DNA of 64,000 nt from Dryococelus australis (Eukaryota > Arthropoda > Insecta > Phasmatodea > Phasmatidae). A program made the translations under genes and the position numbers. Positions 1 through 12,345 of the stretch are shown one piece after another; positions within the stretch are counted from its first letter, which is position 1; the number at the start of each line of letters is the position of its first letter. The DNA lies in NCBI GenBank assembly GCA_029891345.1, contig CM057009.1, positions 292,594,966-292,658,965 of the forward strand, in the 5' to 3' direction. The notes under the pieces were generated by a model that made no database searches, was not told the DNA's origin, and worked only from the letters and a program-made list of their open reading frames with translations.

Positions 1-177
1 ACGTCGCAATGCAAGGGCAGGGTAAACGTGAGTTCCCCGAGAAAACCCGCCGACCAGCTGCATCGTCCTGCACGATTCACTCTTGCGTAACTCCGGGTGT
101 GACCCAGCCGGGGAGTAAATACAGGTCGTCTTGGTGTGAGGCGAGCAGTCTAACCGAACAGCCCAACCACTGCGGCC
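1..177 (-). mobile_element. tRNA-derived SINE, family 1 (cut by window edge)
   Basis: Read on the minus strand this copy begins with a tRNA-like head near 177 and runs off the left edge. It shares with six other copies in the window the core gagaaaacccgccgacc, the cgtcc-gcacgatt segment and the gaggcgagcagtctaacc segment beside the A box. It is diverged: the B-box region reads ccggggagtaaatac instead of the usual ccggggattgaaccc. No coding capacity is expected. Confidence 0.75.
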
Positions 178-1858
178 TCAAGTATCCACGTGTTAATGTT
201 GATCGAAATCGAATACAAACTCGTATTTTAGCCTTTACACAATACAAACCATTATATGATTGTGAAATATTTCTATAATAATGTCACATTTGAGGCTGCG
301 TACAAAAATAATTCCGGAATCCACACGCAGCCTGTTCGCACGTATTTGTCAAGAATATATAAGTCGTGCAGTTGCGCCAGTATATTAATTTTGATATGTT
401 CATTCATGTTTCACGATTCTCATAACGTTAGTATGGTGTGGCCTGTGTCCTAATCGTAAATTACAATCGGCCTTTTTTTTTCATGTCCGGTATGAATAGA
501 GTTCCGCCTCCTCTCTTTTGTTTCTCTTAACGTCTTCCTTCTTCTTACTAGGTCCATCCGTTTTTTCTTAATTTTTTCTTCATGACGGGCAAAACAAACA
601 CACGCGTATATATGTTTGTATATGCGCAATAAGTCACACACACACACACACGTACATACATTAAAATCACTGGGTATTTATGCAGACACATTCATTTATG
701 GATTAGAGTTTATATTAAATGCTATATATTCGCAATAACGAAATGTGTGCAAAATAATGTCAAAATATATGTTTTTAAAGGCCTATTGCTAGGAGTTAAA
801 GCGCGAAGATATGCGAACACAGTTTTAAATGGAAAAAATAAGTTTTAGTTTTATACTTCCACTGTGACTTGCGTTTAGGTTATATTATACATGTTTATGG
901 CTGATGGATAAAAGTACTCATTTGAAACACGCAAATATTCGTAATATTAATATTCGATCTAAAATAAATGATCTTATTTAATGTCTGTGTAACTCAACGA
1001 AAGTAACTGTGACGGGCTATAAAAGTATAACTTATACGTATCGCTTAATGCTGGACAGATTTCGGAAGCATCACGAATCGGTTGATCACGGAAAAAAAAT
1101 GATGTGTCATTCGGTAAATGTGCGAAGTTCCTGTATTCGCATACTATGGTTTTATATTTGGTCTCTAATGGTTTTGCGGACTTATTTATTTACCCTTGTT
1201 AATGTTCTAAATGTCTCGATATAGTAAATGTCTCAATGCAAGGCAGAGTCGGAAAATGTTCAGATCGCACTGTAATACATGTCCCACTTTAACACTAATG
1301 GATAAATAGTAAAAAGGTTTGACGTTAGATGCGAAATATTCATTTGTTATATTGCACGTGTGATTCTACTCTATAGAACCAACACACCTCATGTGCGTTA
1401 AGGATGAAAATTTTTCGTATCAATGGGAGAGTTCAAAGACTTAAGTGTGCATTAAACTTACTCATAATGCATGAATTATTTATTTTTCCCATTAGGATGG
1501 TAACTTCATATGTTTGAAGAGAGACACCTGTGTGGAGAGTTTGTTGCCATTATAATTTATGTAAAATTACGTAAGTACTTTACAGTGATTCCTCCACTCC
1601 CAAGTTGGTGTTACCTCTTACTATGAGTCTCCCTCCCAACTGCTTTCAGAACCCAGTCGTAGCCACTAGACAATAAAAATAAATATTATTATTATTGTTG
1701 GGGTGCACATGCTGCAAAGAAAAGAAACAATTATCCACACATTAACTACTCGGCAATGTTAATGGTGAGATATGCTAGTAAATCTTAACAAACATAATTA
1801 TTTTTAAATTTCTTGTTAAATATCGTTAGCTTTGTACCCGCAACCACTTTTATTTTAG
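178..1858. other. AT-rich non-coding stretch
   Basis: I see no supported gene here. The short open frames have no family signature. There is a (ca)n tract near 632-650 and a (tat)n-like run near 1677-1697. The last 30 bases form a pyrimidine-rich tract ending in ag, which is the putative acceptor for the exon candidate that follows. Confidence 0.6.
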
Positions 1859-2092
1859 AGCGTATGAAAATGGAGATATTTCTTCGTTATCATTAGAAGT
1901 TTCCTCGACATTACCCGAAGATGATTGGCTAATGGAAATTAATGCAACCCCATTACCTGACCTGCCTCAACTACTGGTTGAAATTGATCCAATGCTTCCG
2001 CAACATTATCCGGTTATGGAACAGCTCGAATGTCCAGGTGTTGTAGACCTACGACATTTCATGCCGCATTATCGAATGCTGGAACGGCATGG
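1859..2092 (+). CDS. Probable internal exon of an unidentified host gene
   Basis: A single frame, with codons starting at 1860, stays open for 77 codons. It is flanked by a pyrimidine-rich tract ending in ag (1857-1858) and by the donor g|gtaata (GT at 2093). The exon would be 234 bases, a multiple of three, so skipping it would keep frame. The encoded peptide is acidic and proline/leucine-rich, with stretches such as LPEDDWLMEINATPLPDLPQ and DLRHFMPHYRMLERHG, unlike the repeat-derived frames elsewhere. It has no useful internal start, as expected for an internal exon. I do not recognise the gene and found no partner exon in the window, so function is unknown. Confidence 0.5.
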
Positions 2093-4655
2093 GTAATATA
2101 TTTTCTTCGGATTTAAAATTACTTATTCTAAATTTCACTTAATCATTTACCACAAGGCTTTCACAGCTGTTCTCAACCAACCCAGCAATATGTGACGCTA
2201 TGTAAGTGATGTGGTGGCTACGACGTTGATATTTCACACGCACCTTTTGAATGAATGTGATGTGATTCAGCTGGCAGTTTTAGTAAGCAGACAACGTGTC
2301 ATGTTGAGCGTTTTCTTATAGGAAGGGAAAATTAATTTTCGTTTTTCGAGAAAAGCTTAACTCAAAATTCTAAAATTATTAATTAAAAAAAAAAAATGTG
2401 TTACCTCTGTAAAGTTAAACCGATGTAATCAGTCATCGACAACGTGAAAATCTACGAGGTTCAAACAAAATACTTTGACGCAAATCCCACAATTATTCAT
2501 ACAATAAATACTCAACATTTTTAGGTACGCTACAAATAGTAATGTTCAGAAGTTAATATAACAGAGTAGCACAAAAAATATATTAAAAAATCTAATGACT
2601 AACCAAGAAGAAAAATATGTTACTACTCAGTTTCTTTCAGACAATTCCTTTTTCCGTATTTTTTTAGTTATTACTTTGTGTTAAAATTTGCTGGTTTTTA
2701 TATAGGGGCGTACCTAGAATATGACGTGTCGGGTTCATTTGCCTATATTAATGCTGTTAACCAGCCAAAAACTATCGAATAAGTGAGTAAATTGAAAGGT
2801 CTCAATTTACACTACATATAGTATTATAGTATGTTCCCCATTGGAAGCAACTTCCTCGGAGCCCTGCTAAATATCTACTTGCAGGCCCGTTTCGTATCCT
2901 TCCGCCAAATGTAAACAAACATTGCCATGTGACTGCCATGTAGCATCTGTCAAAATCAATATTTACAATCCATTGTGTGTGTGTACTTATGTTCGTATAC
3001 TTTTGCTACACCTAAAAATAAACATTGAAATGTGACTTCTACCTTTATACCTCTCAAATGTGTTGTTTACTGTTTACAGATTTTCAAAGAATTCTGTCAT
3101 ATTCCAAAAACTATTCCGTATGAATATTCACAGTTTAGGCCTCTAACATTATTTAGGTCAGCTTTATGAAGTTATAAAAATGCCTCAATTGAAGACAGTT
3201 CTTACGATTATTTTACATTTACATATTTGTTTTCCACGACATAGCTCAATACATGTAATGCACGTTAGTATTTTGCAGCGACTGTGTTTAACTCTGTTAC
3301 AACTGCGAGGTAAAGGGCTGTACTAATTGTAATTATCCTTTTGTTATTGATATGTGTTTGGTCATTTCTCAAAAAGGACGACCTCAGTTGGAATAAATAT
3401 TAAAACGAAGGAACAACTATTGAAAAAGGCACATTAAATTCAAGCACGCAACTCGTGTTGCTCATTTTAGTCATACAAACTTTAAAAGAAAGCGGTGAAC
3501 ATGCACACAAATAAGCCTACGATAACTTTTATTCCGCTCATATTTCTATGTATCGCTACTTACTGTTTATTATGTTTATTGAAATTTATCGGGCTGTGCT
3601 TAGCATTTGTCTTCTGGGATTGTGGCAAATTACGTTACATGACTGTGTTTAAAACCCCTTAGGGTAAAGGTGCAATGTTGTTATAAATAAAGAGGCGTGG
3701 ATGTAAATAAATAACTTTGATAAATAAAGTAAAAATAGTGCTAATCAAATATTTGAAATCACGCACACACAGGGCCAGCGTATCGACCACGATGCACAAA
3801 GGCACGCCATTTCACAGACGCAATGATTAATGAAACACACGTCACAGTATATTTATTACTGCCGTGGAAACACAGATTCATCACAGCATCGTTACTTGCC
3901 TAGGTAGGTTTAAAAACACAACTTCTTCAAGCATTGTGAACTAATTTTAATTATTTTTTGGAGTAAGAATAATTTAAGTTTCGTTTAACAAAAAGCAACA
4001 CGCCATGTCATGGCTCGCCACGTCTGCGAACTTCACTAGGTAACTGCCCCGCCATCGTATCTAAATATATTATAATACGTATTCAAACATTAAAATCTCT
4101 TTTTAGCTGTAAATAATAAATTAAAAAATTTTGCTGTAATAAGTATGATATATCATACAATTGAAAACATGTATAATTTGTTGTTTACTAGCGAATTGAA
4201 ATTTCCCGAGTGTGAAAGAGACGAAATAAGAGAGAGTGTGCAACAAACCTCGCCAGCGGACAGTTTTTCAATTGCTTTCTCGCTCTATAAAACAATACCG
4301 TAACATTACGGCCTACTCCCAATATTTTCCGCTGTTATTTCAAACAGTCAAAAATGTGATATGTTGCCATCGGGACTACTTAAATATTGAAATATTTTGA
4401 TAGGCACCGTTTAACTTACAAATAGTATACTAAAAACGAGTTTGAAATAATATTTTAACTGTGAACTATTTCTTACCAGTCGTTGCCAAACGTCGCTGCA
4501 CTCGCTGTTGTTATTTCATATTTAAAAAAGAAATAAATATTACAAGTTATAGAAGATATTAAGGTAAAAGTTCATTTATTCAATAATACAGTACTCTAAA
4601 GTTAACCAAAGTGTTATATATTTGTGGAATACAGGTTATTGAAAAAACAGGTTGA
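2093..4655. other. AT-rich non-coding DNA, possibly intronic
   Basis: No gene, RNA or complete mobile element could be supported. If the exon at 1859-2092 is real, this begins as its downstream intron. A short (gt)n run lies near 2973-2982. Confidence 0.5.
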
Positions 4656-4659
4656 CATG

Positions 4660-4723
4660 TTATGCCTAGAGTGTTTTTTCAAAGATTGATTTTCATAAGT
4701 CGCTTCCAATCGGGAATTGACTA
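4660..4723 (-). mobile_element. Half-copy of the 136-bp TA-flanked MITE
   Basis: The segment gagtgttttttcaaagattg through gggaattgacta matches the right arm of the complete element at 6348-6483, including the same terminus followed by TA. The opposite arm is not found upstream, so this is a truncated or strongly diverged copy. Confidence 0.6.
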
Positions 4724-5058
4724 TAAGTATCGACATTTTACTTTAACCGTTTTCAATCACGCCGTTTACTTATTTTCAATATGGTGGCAGTTTAAAAAAA
4801 ATTAGTGCGTTATGTTATATCTCGGGAGCTAATTAACCTATTTCTATCAAATTTGGTTCTTTGATAGTGCATGATGTAAGCATTGAAATTATTCGGCCAC
4901 TATTTTGGAAGCTAGTACAAAAATGAAAATCATTTTTTTACGACGTATCTCGGCAACTACACGACCAATGCCTGCCATAATCGGCATATAAGTAATACTA
5001 TTGTAGGCCACGTTCAAACAATTTATATAGACTTATTTTAAAAATAGCTGCAATATAG

Positions 5059-5311
5059 TTGAGTTTAGTTATTTGGTTGACTCATAATAACGAGGTTTTG
5101 AGAGCCAATGAGGGTGAAATGAGGCGTGAATGGAGTAGCGCCGGAATGCAACGGCGGGTGAAACTGGAGATCCCCGAGAAAACCCGCCGACTAGCTGCAT
5201 CGTCCGGCGCGATTCCCACTTGCGAAAATTCGGAAGTCACCCGGCCGGGGATTGAATCGGGTTCGCCTGGGTCGGAGGCGAGCAGTCTAACCTCTCAGGC
5301 TATGCTGCCCG
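5059..5311 (-). mobile_element. tRNA-derived SINE, family 1, with 12-bp target duplication
   Basis: On the minus strand the copy opens with a tRNA-like head next to ccgggcagcatagcc, followed by a B-box-like aacccgattcaatccccgg and the family body. It is flanked by a perfect 12-base direct repeat, gctgcaatatag, at 5047-5058 and 5312-5323. That is the expected product of LINE-mediated retrotransposition and fixes both ends. It lies inside the divergent tandem array. Confidence 0.85.
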
Positions 5312-6347
5312 GCTGCAATATAGATATTTTGGGTTTATTTGGAATATATATAATATCGTTTGACCAGTTTTAAGCCAAATTGGTAACCCGAAAATATCGT
5401 TTACAAACATCAAATTCGTCAAACAATGACCTTTTTGAACGCCATTTTATTACATAGCACCCGAGAAAAATAAAGTTTTAATGTCAGATCTTGGGAAACA
5501 ATCTGCCGATTCCTACTACATTTGGCACTAAAGTAATACTACGGTACGTCATGTAAACTGACATGTTTAGCGTGTCAGGTTATTATTTTCAAAATGACAA
5601 CCACATAAACGTTATAGACTACTGTGCTCTATCTATGAAACCATGTAACCAATTTCAACTTAACTGTGTATGCGGGCAGTAACTATGCATGCATCAAATA
5701 TGCTATTATATATATATACTAATATGTCAGCTATTTTGGAAGTTAGAACTACTTGTAAGGTTAAACTTCCGTGTCCTATCTCGGAAAACAATTAACTAAT
5801 ACCCACAAAATTCAGGCTTCAAGTTATACTTTCGTAGACCATAAATTTACATGACTTAAGAAGATAGTCATATATTTAAAAAAAACAGCCGTGTAAATAT
5901 TTTAGGTTTGACAGCCATTTGCGCCAAACAATTTCAACCCCAATTTAATACGTAGCAGTATCTATTACAAACATATAATGTGCCAATACAGTAATGAAAA
6001 TAGCACCACGTGGGAAACTGGAGCCTTAATATCATATACCCGGAACCAACCAACCAATTCCCCACCGAACTTTGCACATAAGTAGTGCTACAGTAGGACT
6101 TATAAGTGTGTCTGGCTTTATTTACAGTATTGCAGTCATACAGATGAGTTTGTCATATCTATTCAACAATTTAACAGCTTTCAATTAAACTTAGGATGCT
6201 AATAGTAGCCATTAGACGCATCAAATACGCTTTTCGATTCCATCTTTGCCAACATTTTGTAAGATAGTACTAGGTGATAATATACCAATTTTATGCCATA
6301 TGTCGGGAACCAATCATCTAATTATCACCAAATTTTGCACAGAAGTA

Positions 6348-6483
6348 TAGTCCATTCACGACTGGAACAGACTTATGAAAATCAACCTTCGCAAAAACAC
6401 CCTAGTCATTAGCTGCATGCATAGCTAAGGTGTTTTTTCAAAGGTAGATTTTCATAAGTCTGTTCCAGTCGGTAATGAACTAT
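6348..6483. mobile_element. 136-bp hairpin MITE, TA target site
   Basis: The two halves are inverted copies with termini tagt(c/t)cattcacgactggaa; arms of about 60 bases surround a short loop at agctgcatgcatagct. The element is bordered by TA at 6346-6347 and 6484-6485. Removing it plus one TA gives gaagtagtgttacag, which matches the intact units of the surrounding array (aagtagtgctacag), so the insertion is confirmed by an empty site. A TA duplication points to the Tc1/mariner superfamily. Non-autonomous. Confidence 0.88.
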
Positions 6484-6922
6484 AGTGTTACAGTGGACCA
6501 CGTAATCTTACATAATTAAAGTAGGTCAGAATTGTATTCAAATGGTACAATACAAATTATTTAGATAATTTAATCATATCAATTAAATAATTTGACAAAT
6601 TTCAACGAAACTTATGATATCGTCATTATCTATTAGATGCACCAGATATGCATATACAGGATCTTTTTTAGACATCTTTGTACGATAGCGCCAAATGAAA
6701 AATGTAAGCTTTTGCGCGATGCCTCAGCCAGTCTGCCTATTTTCACCCAATTCTGCACACAAGTAGTGCTCCTGTTGGTAATGTAAACTTACACGATTTA
6801 AGTGATTCACACACTTGTTTTCAAAACGATTTGCCTGTAGATATTTGAAGTTATCAAACCCAGTCTACCAAAACCTTACACTGATTATTACCGAAGTTGA
6901 TGCTTCGCATGCTATCTTTGTA

Positions 6923-7160
6923 TAGGCTGTTCACGGTAACGTGAGCACGTTTTAAGGCCCTTCTTAATTTTTCCTTTCACCCGATTTCTGTCTTTCTGCT
7001 GCTTTTTAATATAAAACTTTCAATCTGACAAATAAACACAGTGTTTACATTTCACCACTCTCAAAATGTAACACCTAAGGCTGCAATAAGATATATCTAT
7101 TAATGGTTAGTTCCTGTTGGGAGGGCCTTAAAAAGTGCTCACATAATTCTGAACAGTCTA
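6923..7160 (+). mobile_element. 238-bp TIR MITE (copy 1), TA target site
   Basis: The terminal inverted repeats begin taggctgttcacggtaa and end ttctgaacagtcta, with TA on each side. A second copy of exactly 238 bases lies in the opposite orientation at 62681-62918. The interior is AT-rich and has no transposase frame. A Tc1/mariner-type origin is inferred from the TA duplication. Confidence 0.85.
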
Positions 7161-7162
7161 TA

Positions 7163-7245
7163 ATGTAGTTGGTTGTAAGCCAGCTTACAGTACGAGGAGT
7201 TCTGTGTTCGAGTCCCAGGTAAGGCCCGTGTGTATTTGTAATTGC
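7163..7245 (+). repeat. tRNA-like fragment, possible SINE head
   Basis: The stretch tagttggttgtaagccagc followed 40 bases later by gtgttcgagtcccag resembles an A box and a B box with T-arm pairing. It directly abuts the 238-bp MITE. No full cloverleaf is evident, so a tRNA-derived SINE fragment is likelier than a functional tRNA gene. Confidence 0.35.
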
Positions 7246-8429
7246 CTCACTAGAATTGCGTTTGTTTCTGGTTGCATCTATAGTGGCATCGCTATCAACG
7301 AGACGGCACAACACTCCTACCATCAAAATTTTTAAAAATTTCATGAAAATAATATGCATCAATGTAGAGTAAAGTAGGCTCATTAGTTATATCGAAAACG
7401 ACTTGTTTTAGAATGAATAACATGTTCTTTTTTATAATTGTTTTAAAAGTGTAACAAGTCTTGAACTTGTCACTTCTCGCAAGTTCCAGCCAAAATGATA
7501 ACGCCAACTTAAAGTTTCATCTACATGCGAAATGGTTCATTTACTTACTGAAATCCAGCAACAGGATTTGAGGGGTCAGAATTTGATGTTAACACAATTT
7601 GTTTAAAAAATGCAATTAATCCTGTTAGCAAATTCCTGAGTCAACTGTAAGTTTTAAACAGTCACGAAGCTGGTGTGGATTCATTCGGTTCGTTGTTAGA
7701 TAATCAATAATAATTACGAAATATGCTCTGGAGAATAAATTAATGTTACAAAAGTTCGCTTCTTTTTTCGCATGATTATTGCTTGAGAAATGTTTTGTGA
7801 TTTGAATCATAGACTAATTTTTGAATAAACTCATTATTTAAAGTTCGGGCCTTATTCGGCGAGTGAATAAATTATCAACCATATGCTACATGCCTATGCG
7901 ATAACATTGAGATATTCAAGATTTAAAAAAAACTAAGGTACTTTCCAATTAATTTGAACAATAATCCCTGGAGTTGTACTTAAAGCCACCATACAATTGG
8001 GCGTGATAATTTCTCTTTGTTAGTCTGCTACACGAATGTGGATTTACTGCAGAAATATCCTACAGCATATCTTGTGTTACAAAAACGAATTTGTTACAAG
8101 TGTGAGTCAACCTTAATCTCCACTCATCACTCACAGGAACAAACAAGCCCTTTAACAGAATCTGTGTATATTATTGTAAAACATTTTTTCATCAGATTGT
8201 TTGTTGAATATATCTACCTTCATTCCAAATTCAAGAAATAGGCAAATCAATTTTAATAACTCTATTTGCATCTTTATTTCTCACAAATATAAATTATTGA
8301 TTTCCAAATATGCTATGGTTTGTTGGTGGTAACTTAATTTTTGTTGACACTGATGATAAAATTCTTTCAACCTTTTCCTTCCACCACATTTCCAAACTGA
8401 TATTTCCTAAAACCTACCCTCTGTACAAG
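7246..8429. other. AT-rich non-coding stretch
   Basis: The short open frames on both strands have no recognisable domains. I see no RNA gene or complete repeat. Confidence 0.5.
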
Positions 8430-9182
8430 TTAAATGTCAGTAGATAGGTAATAGGAATTCATGAACAGGATTCATGATTCGGAGCCAAAGCAACGACCGC
8501 CATCTTGGAATTTTCTCTCAAAATCGCTACATTTACCCAAATATATGTCTTTTTCACTCAAAATTTCCCTTTTTCCCTAAAAATTCCCTATTTCCCCTCA
8601 AAAAAGCACTGAGCCTCCCGTTTGCAAACACGAGCTGCAGAAAGGAATTTTCGAGCAGTTTTAAAGATTTCGAGGCTCGCTTCTTGAGGACAGAGCAGTG
8701 GCAGCCATATTGGTTTTACAGACATAGGTTACGCTAAATCGATATACAGGGTCCAGTGTCGGAAGCCGGGAACCAATGGCGGCCATCTTAGAATTTTCCC
8801 TTTTTTCCCCTAAAAAAATTCCCGTTCCTCCGAGCTGCAAAAACGAACCACCTGAAAATTTATAAAAAAATTATAAAAAAATTCTAAAGACCTGAAAATG
8901 TATTATGAAAGATTGTTAAATATGTATTTAATAAAACTTACATTTCCATAGGTTACCCGAGCACAAATGTTTCACATTAGTTAATTAGTCGGCAGGCCTC
9001 CACCCCCTCGCGTATACTCATTTTATCGCATGCAGACATTGAGACATCACATGCATGGACAGGCAGCAGGCTGTCCCTGCCAAAGAAAAAATATCTGTTC
9101 TTGCATGGCAAAAGCAGTGTTGGCAGGACTGAACCTGCACGGTGTCAGGTAACTGCATGCGTGCATGCTTCTAAGACGTTTT

Positions 9183-9983
9183 CACACTCTAAATCGGAAT
9201 CAGTTATTTTTTACTGATTGTCAGTTGAAACTGCTCCATCCGGAATCAGTAGAAAACTACGAATCTCTTCAATTAAATGGAACCCACTAATACAAACAGT
9301 AGAAAATCAGTTATTTATAGTCGATTAATAAAAAAACACAAGGATTAAAAACCGCGCATTACGGTTTGAAATTAAGTACCATTATTTTGTCGCAAAATAA
9401 AATTATTACATGTACAAAGAAATTTTGTAAGTGGTTGGTATCGAATTGCCACCCCAAAACGCAACACATTCTCTTGTTTCTTTTGGCTGACGTTCTACCA
9501 ACTCTGCTACTTTGCTACTAAGATAAACAGCCTCGCATTTGCGTAGTAACATAAGCTTACAATGGCGAACGGCTGTAAGTTTCGCAATGTGAAAGTACTT
9601 CATGTTGTAGAAATAAACACACATTATACGTACGTAGGTACATGTCTTTGTAAGGCTGGAAAGTCATTCTAAGTTAAGTTTAGTTCAGATTGTGTGCTTT
9701 AAAAGAGAAATATAGTGGTTTTAACGGTGTTGTCAGTGTTTTCTATCTATCTGCCATTTTACAACGCAACGAGATTTTACAGAATGAAACTGTTATTCCG
9801 AAGAGTCAGATTGACTAGTAATAACGATGTTTGTCGTTTCCTCATTATTTGATCTGTTAACTTGCAGACTACAAAACTTTTGTTCTTGTAAATTTACCTT
9901 TCTTATTGAATCACCGCACTACCGAGTCAGTAAAATTATCACTGATCTGTCACTAAAAATAACAGTTTAAATCTGTAGTGTCT
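9183..9983. mobile_element. TIR element with a tRNA-like centre (copy A)
   Basis: The termini acactctaaatcggaatcag and (inverse of) acactacagatttaaactg are imperfect inverted repeats. The subterminal regions repeat the motif aatcagt / actgatt. On the minus strand the centre contains agcagagttggtagaac (A-box-like) and gcaattcgatacc (B-box-like), about 70 bases apart. A related element lies at 17749-18612. It sits inside the left arm of the large foldback. Class unknown; exact right end uncertain because extra sequence up to about 10044 is also absent from the opposite arm. Confidence 0.5.
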
Positions 9984-10334
9984 CGTTGCATTATGAAATG
10001 GCGGATACTAGTTAACATCGATAACCTCGTATATTGAAACCACTGTATGGTGTCAGATAGCGTAAATCAGCACATAGCAATGTTAGTATTTTCACAGGCG
10101 CACCTGCATGGGATCAGGTAACTGGAATCTGCACTCGTGTTGAGACTTAGAATAATTTTTAACCTTGTATTGGACGTAGAGAAATTTCCACTTCGTACAG
10201 AAGTTGTAAACATTTTCTCTTGTGTTGGGACGTAGAATATTTCATGTGTGTAGGGACTTTGTTACTCACAATGAACTTAGAAAAATTTTAAACTCTTTGT
10301 TGAACGTGGAATATTTTCTACTCCTATATAAGGT

Positions 10335-10450
10335 AGGTAGGTAGTTGGGCTTAACGTCTCGTCGACAGCGAGGTAATTAGACACAATGCAAGTTTCACAG
10401 GGAAGAGGGCTTAGGGAAGGATTGGGAAGGAATATGCCATGGCCTTTTAA
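10335..10450 (-). repeat. SINE 3' segment, orthopteroid-type family
   Basis: The stretch containing cgtcgacagcgaggtaatta and ttagggaaggattgggaagg matches, on the minus strand, the 3' part of the second SINE family, whose 5' parts occur at 51755-51880 and 55130-55315. The match is from recall of the family pattern, so it is tentative. It occupies the loop between the two foldback arms. Confidence 0.45.
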
Positions 10451-10826
10451 AATAAATTTTAAAATCGAATAATAAATACAGATTTTTTATTTAACATGCC
10501 CTATGCTTTTATAATGTAATATGGCTACCAGAAACTGATATACATTCCTAGAGCTATAAATGATACTTGCAAACTGAATTTCACGAGCCTGCCTTACGTA
10601 CGAGTAGGAAATATTCCACGTTCAACATAGGGTAAAACGTTTATCTAAGTTCAGTGTAACAATGTCCTTACACACATGAAATATTCTAAGTCCCAACACA
10701 AGAGAAAATTTTTACAACTCCTGTACGAAGTGGGAATTTCTCTAAGTCCAATACAAGGTTAAAAATTATCCTAAGTCTCGTCACGAGTGCAGACTCCAGT
10801 TACCTGACACCATGCAGGTGCAAACC

Positions 10827-11493
10827 CAGGGGCGGCTTTATACCTAGGACCACTAGGCACGGGCCTAGGGGCGGCAGCTTTTGGGGGGCGGCACAATCGA
10901 GAAACCAATTGTACATGATAGTACTGCCGTACAAATTTAATTCTGAAAAAAAAAAAGTTTTTGTTTTAATACTGCCAACGAAAATTTTAATCAAACATTA
11001 CTTAAGTATTATATTATAACATTATTTTACAGTTAAATCTGAACACTAACATGTAAGAGTTACATACGTACGTCTGATTTTAAGGCTATTAATTTAATAA
11101 GAGGGATCGATAAGTTCTGCGATTGAGGGATATCCATTACGGTGGGTTGGCAGCCATTGTGTATTGTTTGTCTGTGGCGCGCCCGCGGCTCGCTCACTAT
11201 TTACGCAGTTCTTCTATAGTGCGTGTGCTGATGTGCAACAGTGTGCCAGTCGTGTTATTCTAGACAAGTGTTTAAAATAATGTGTATTTGTTATTGTGTA
11301 TTAATAATATGTTGCCAAGAAAGTGTACAAATTCATTGAAAGCAAGTGACATTCTAAGAAAAGAAACAGTTAAGCTATTGACATTCGTGGCCGAAGACGG
11401 GATTGTAAACTCAAAAATTATGATTTTTTTCTTTGGGGGGGGGGGGGTCACAAAAATGTGCCTAGGGGCGCCAAACTTTGAAAGCCGGCCCTG
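10827..11493. mobile_element. hAT-type non-autonomous element, 667 bp
   Basis: The ends are caggggcggcttta and aaagccggccctg, inverted repeats of 13 bases with one or two differences. They are flanked by tgcaaacc (10819-10826) and tgcaagcc (11494-11501), an 8-bp target duplication with one mismatch, the hAT length. The opposite foldback arm has the uninterrupted sequence, which gives an empty site. A plus-strand frame near 11310 starts MLPRKCTNSLKASDILRKET and may be a leftover of a transposase 5' region; I cannot confirm it. Confidence 0.8.
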
Positions 11494-12345
11494 TGCAAGC
11501 CTGTGAAAATACTAAGATTGCTATGTGCTGACTTAGGCTATCTGAAACCATGTAGATCGTTAAAAGGACATGGAAGTGCGAACACATGCAGTTGCCTGAC
11601 ACCGTGCAGGTGCAGGCCTGCCAACACTGCTTTTGCCATGCAAGTACAGATATTTTTACTTTGACAGTGTCAGCCTGCTGCCTCCTCATGCATGTGATGT
11701 GTCAATGCCTGCATGCGATATAATGAGTTTATGCAAGGGGGTGGGGGCCTGCCGACTAATTAACCAACGTTAAACATTGGTGCTGGTGTGACCTACGGAT
11801 ATGTAAGTTTTTTAATAAGTTTTTACTAACAATTTTTAATTATATATTTTTTCGGATCTTCAATAATTTTTTTTCGAATTTTTTATAACTTTTTTTATAA
11901 ATTTTCAGGGGGTTCATTTTTTCAGCTGGGAAAAATGGAAATTTTTTTAGAAAAAAAGGGAAATTCAAAGATGGCCACCGTTGGCTCCCTACATTGGACA
12001 CCGTGTATCGATTTGACATAAACTATGCCTGTAAAACCAATATGGCCACCTCGAGAAGCGAGCCTCCAAATCTTTAGAATTGCTTGAAAATCGCCTTTCT
12101 GCAGCTCGTTTTTGCAAGCGGGAGACTCGGTGCTTTTTTTGGGGGAAACGGGGTATTTTTTTGGGAAAGGGGAGATTTTTGGGGAAAAGGGAAATTTTTA
12201 AGGAAAGAAAGGGATATTTTGAGTTCAAGAGACCGATTTTTTGGTAAAACTAGCAATTTAGAGAGAAAATTCCAAGATGGCGGCCGTGGCTCCGGCTCCG
12301 AATCACGAATCCTGTTCATGAATTTCCATTACCTACTGTATCTAT

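Larger units (their letters stand above)
4800..6850. repeat. Divergent tandem repeat array, unit about 250-300 bp
   Basis: A recognisable sub-motif (tatctcggga-caa-ttaa ... aaattttgcaca-aagtagtgctac-gta) recurs near 4820, 4950, 5485, 5790, 6045, 6300 and 6720. The copies are strongly diverged. A SINE (5059-5311) and a MITE (6348-6483) were inserted into the array later. No coding potential is seen in any unit. Confidence 0.6.
8430..12345. mobile_element. Large foldback element (inverted arms about 1 kb each)
   Basis: The left arm (about 8430-9170 plus 10046-10335) pairs with the right arm (about 10600-10826 plus 11494-12345). Matching landmarks are aattcatgaacaggattc at 8457 against gaatcctgttcatgaatt at 12308; the blocks around gcggccatcttag and aagatggccacc; and gcatgg-cacggtgtcaggtaactg against its inverse near 11590. 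Each arm carries its own later insertion (about 9183-9983 in the left, 10827-11493 in the right). Subterminal runs such as ccctaaaaattccc and ccgccatcttgg resemble the termini of the Polinton-like element in this window. No transposase or other gene is seen, so the mobilising class is not known. Confidence 0.75.
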
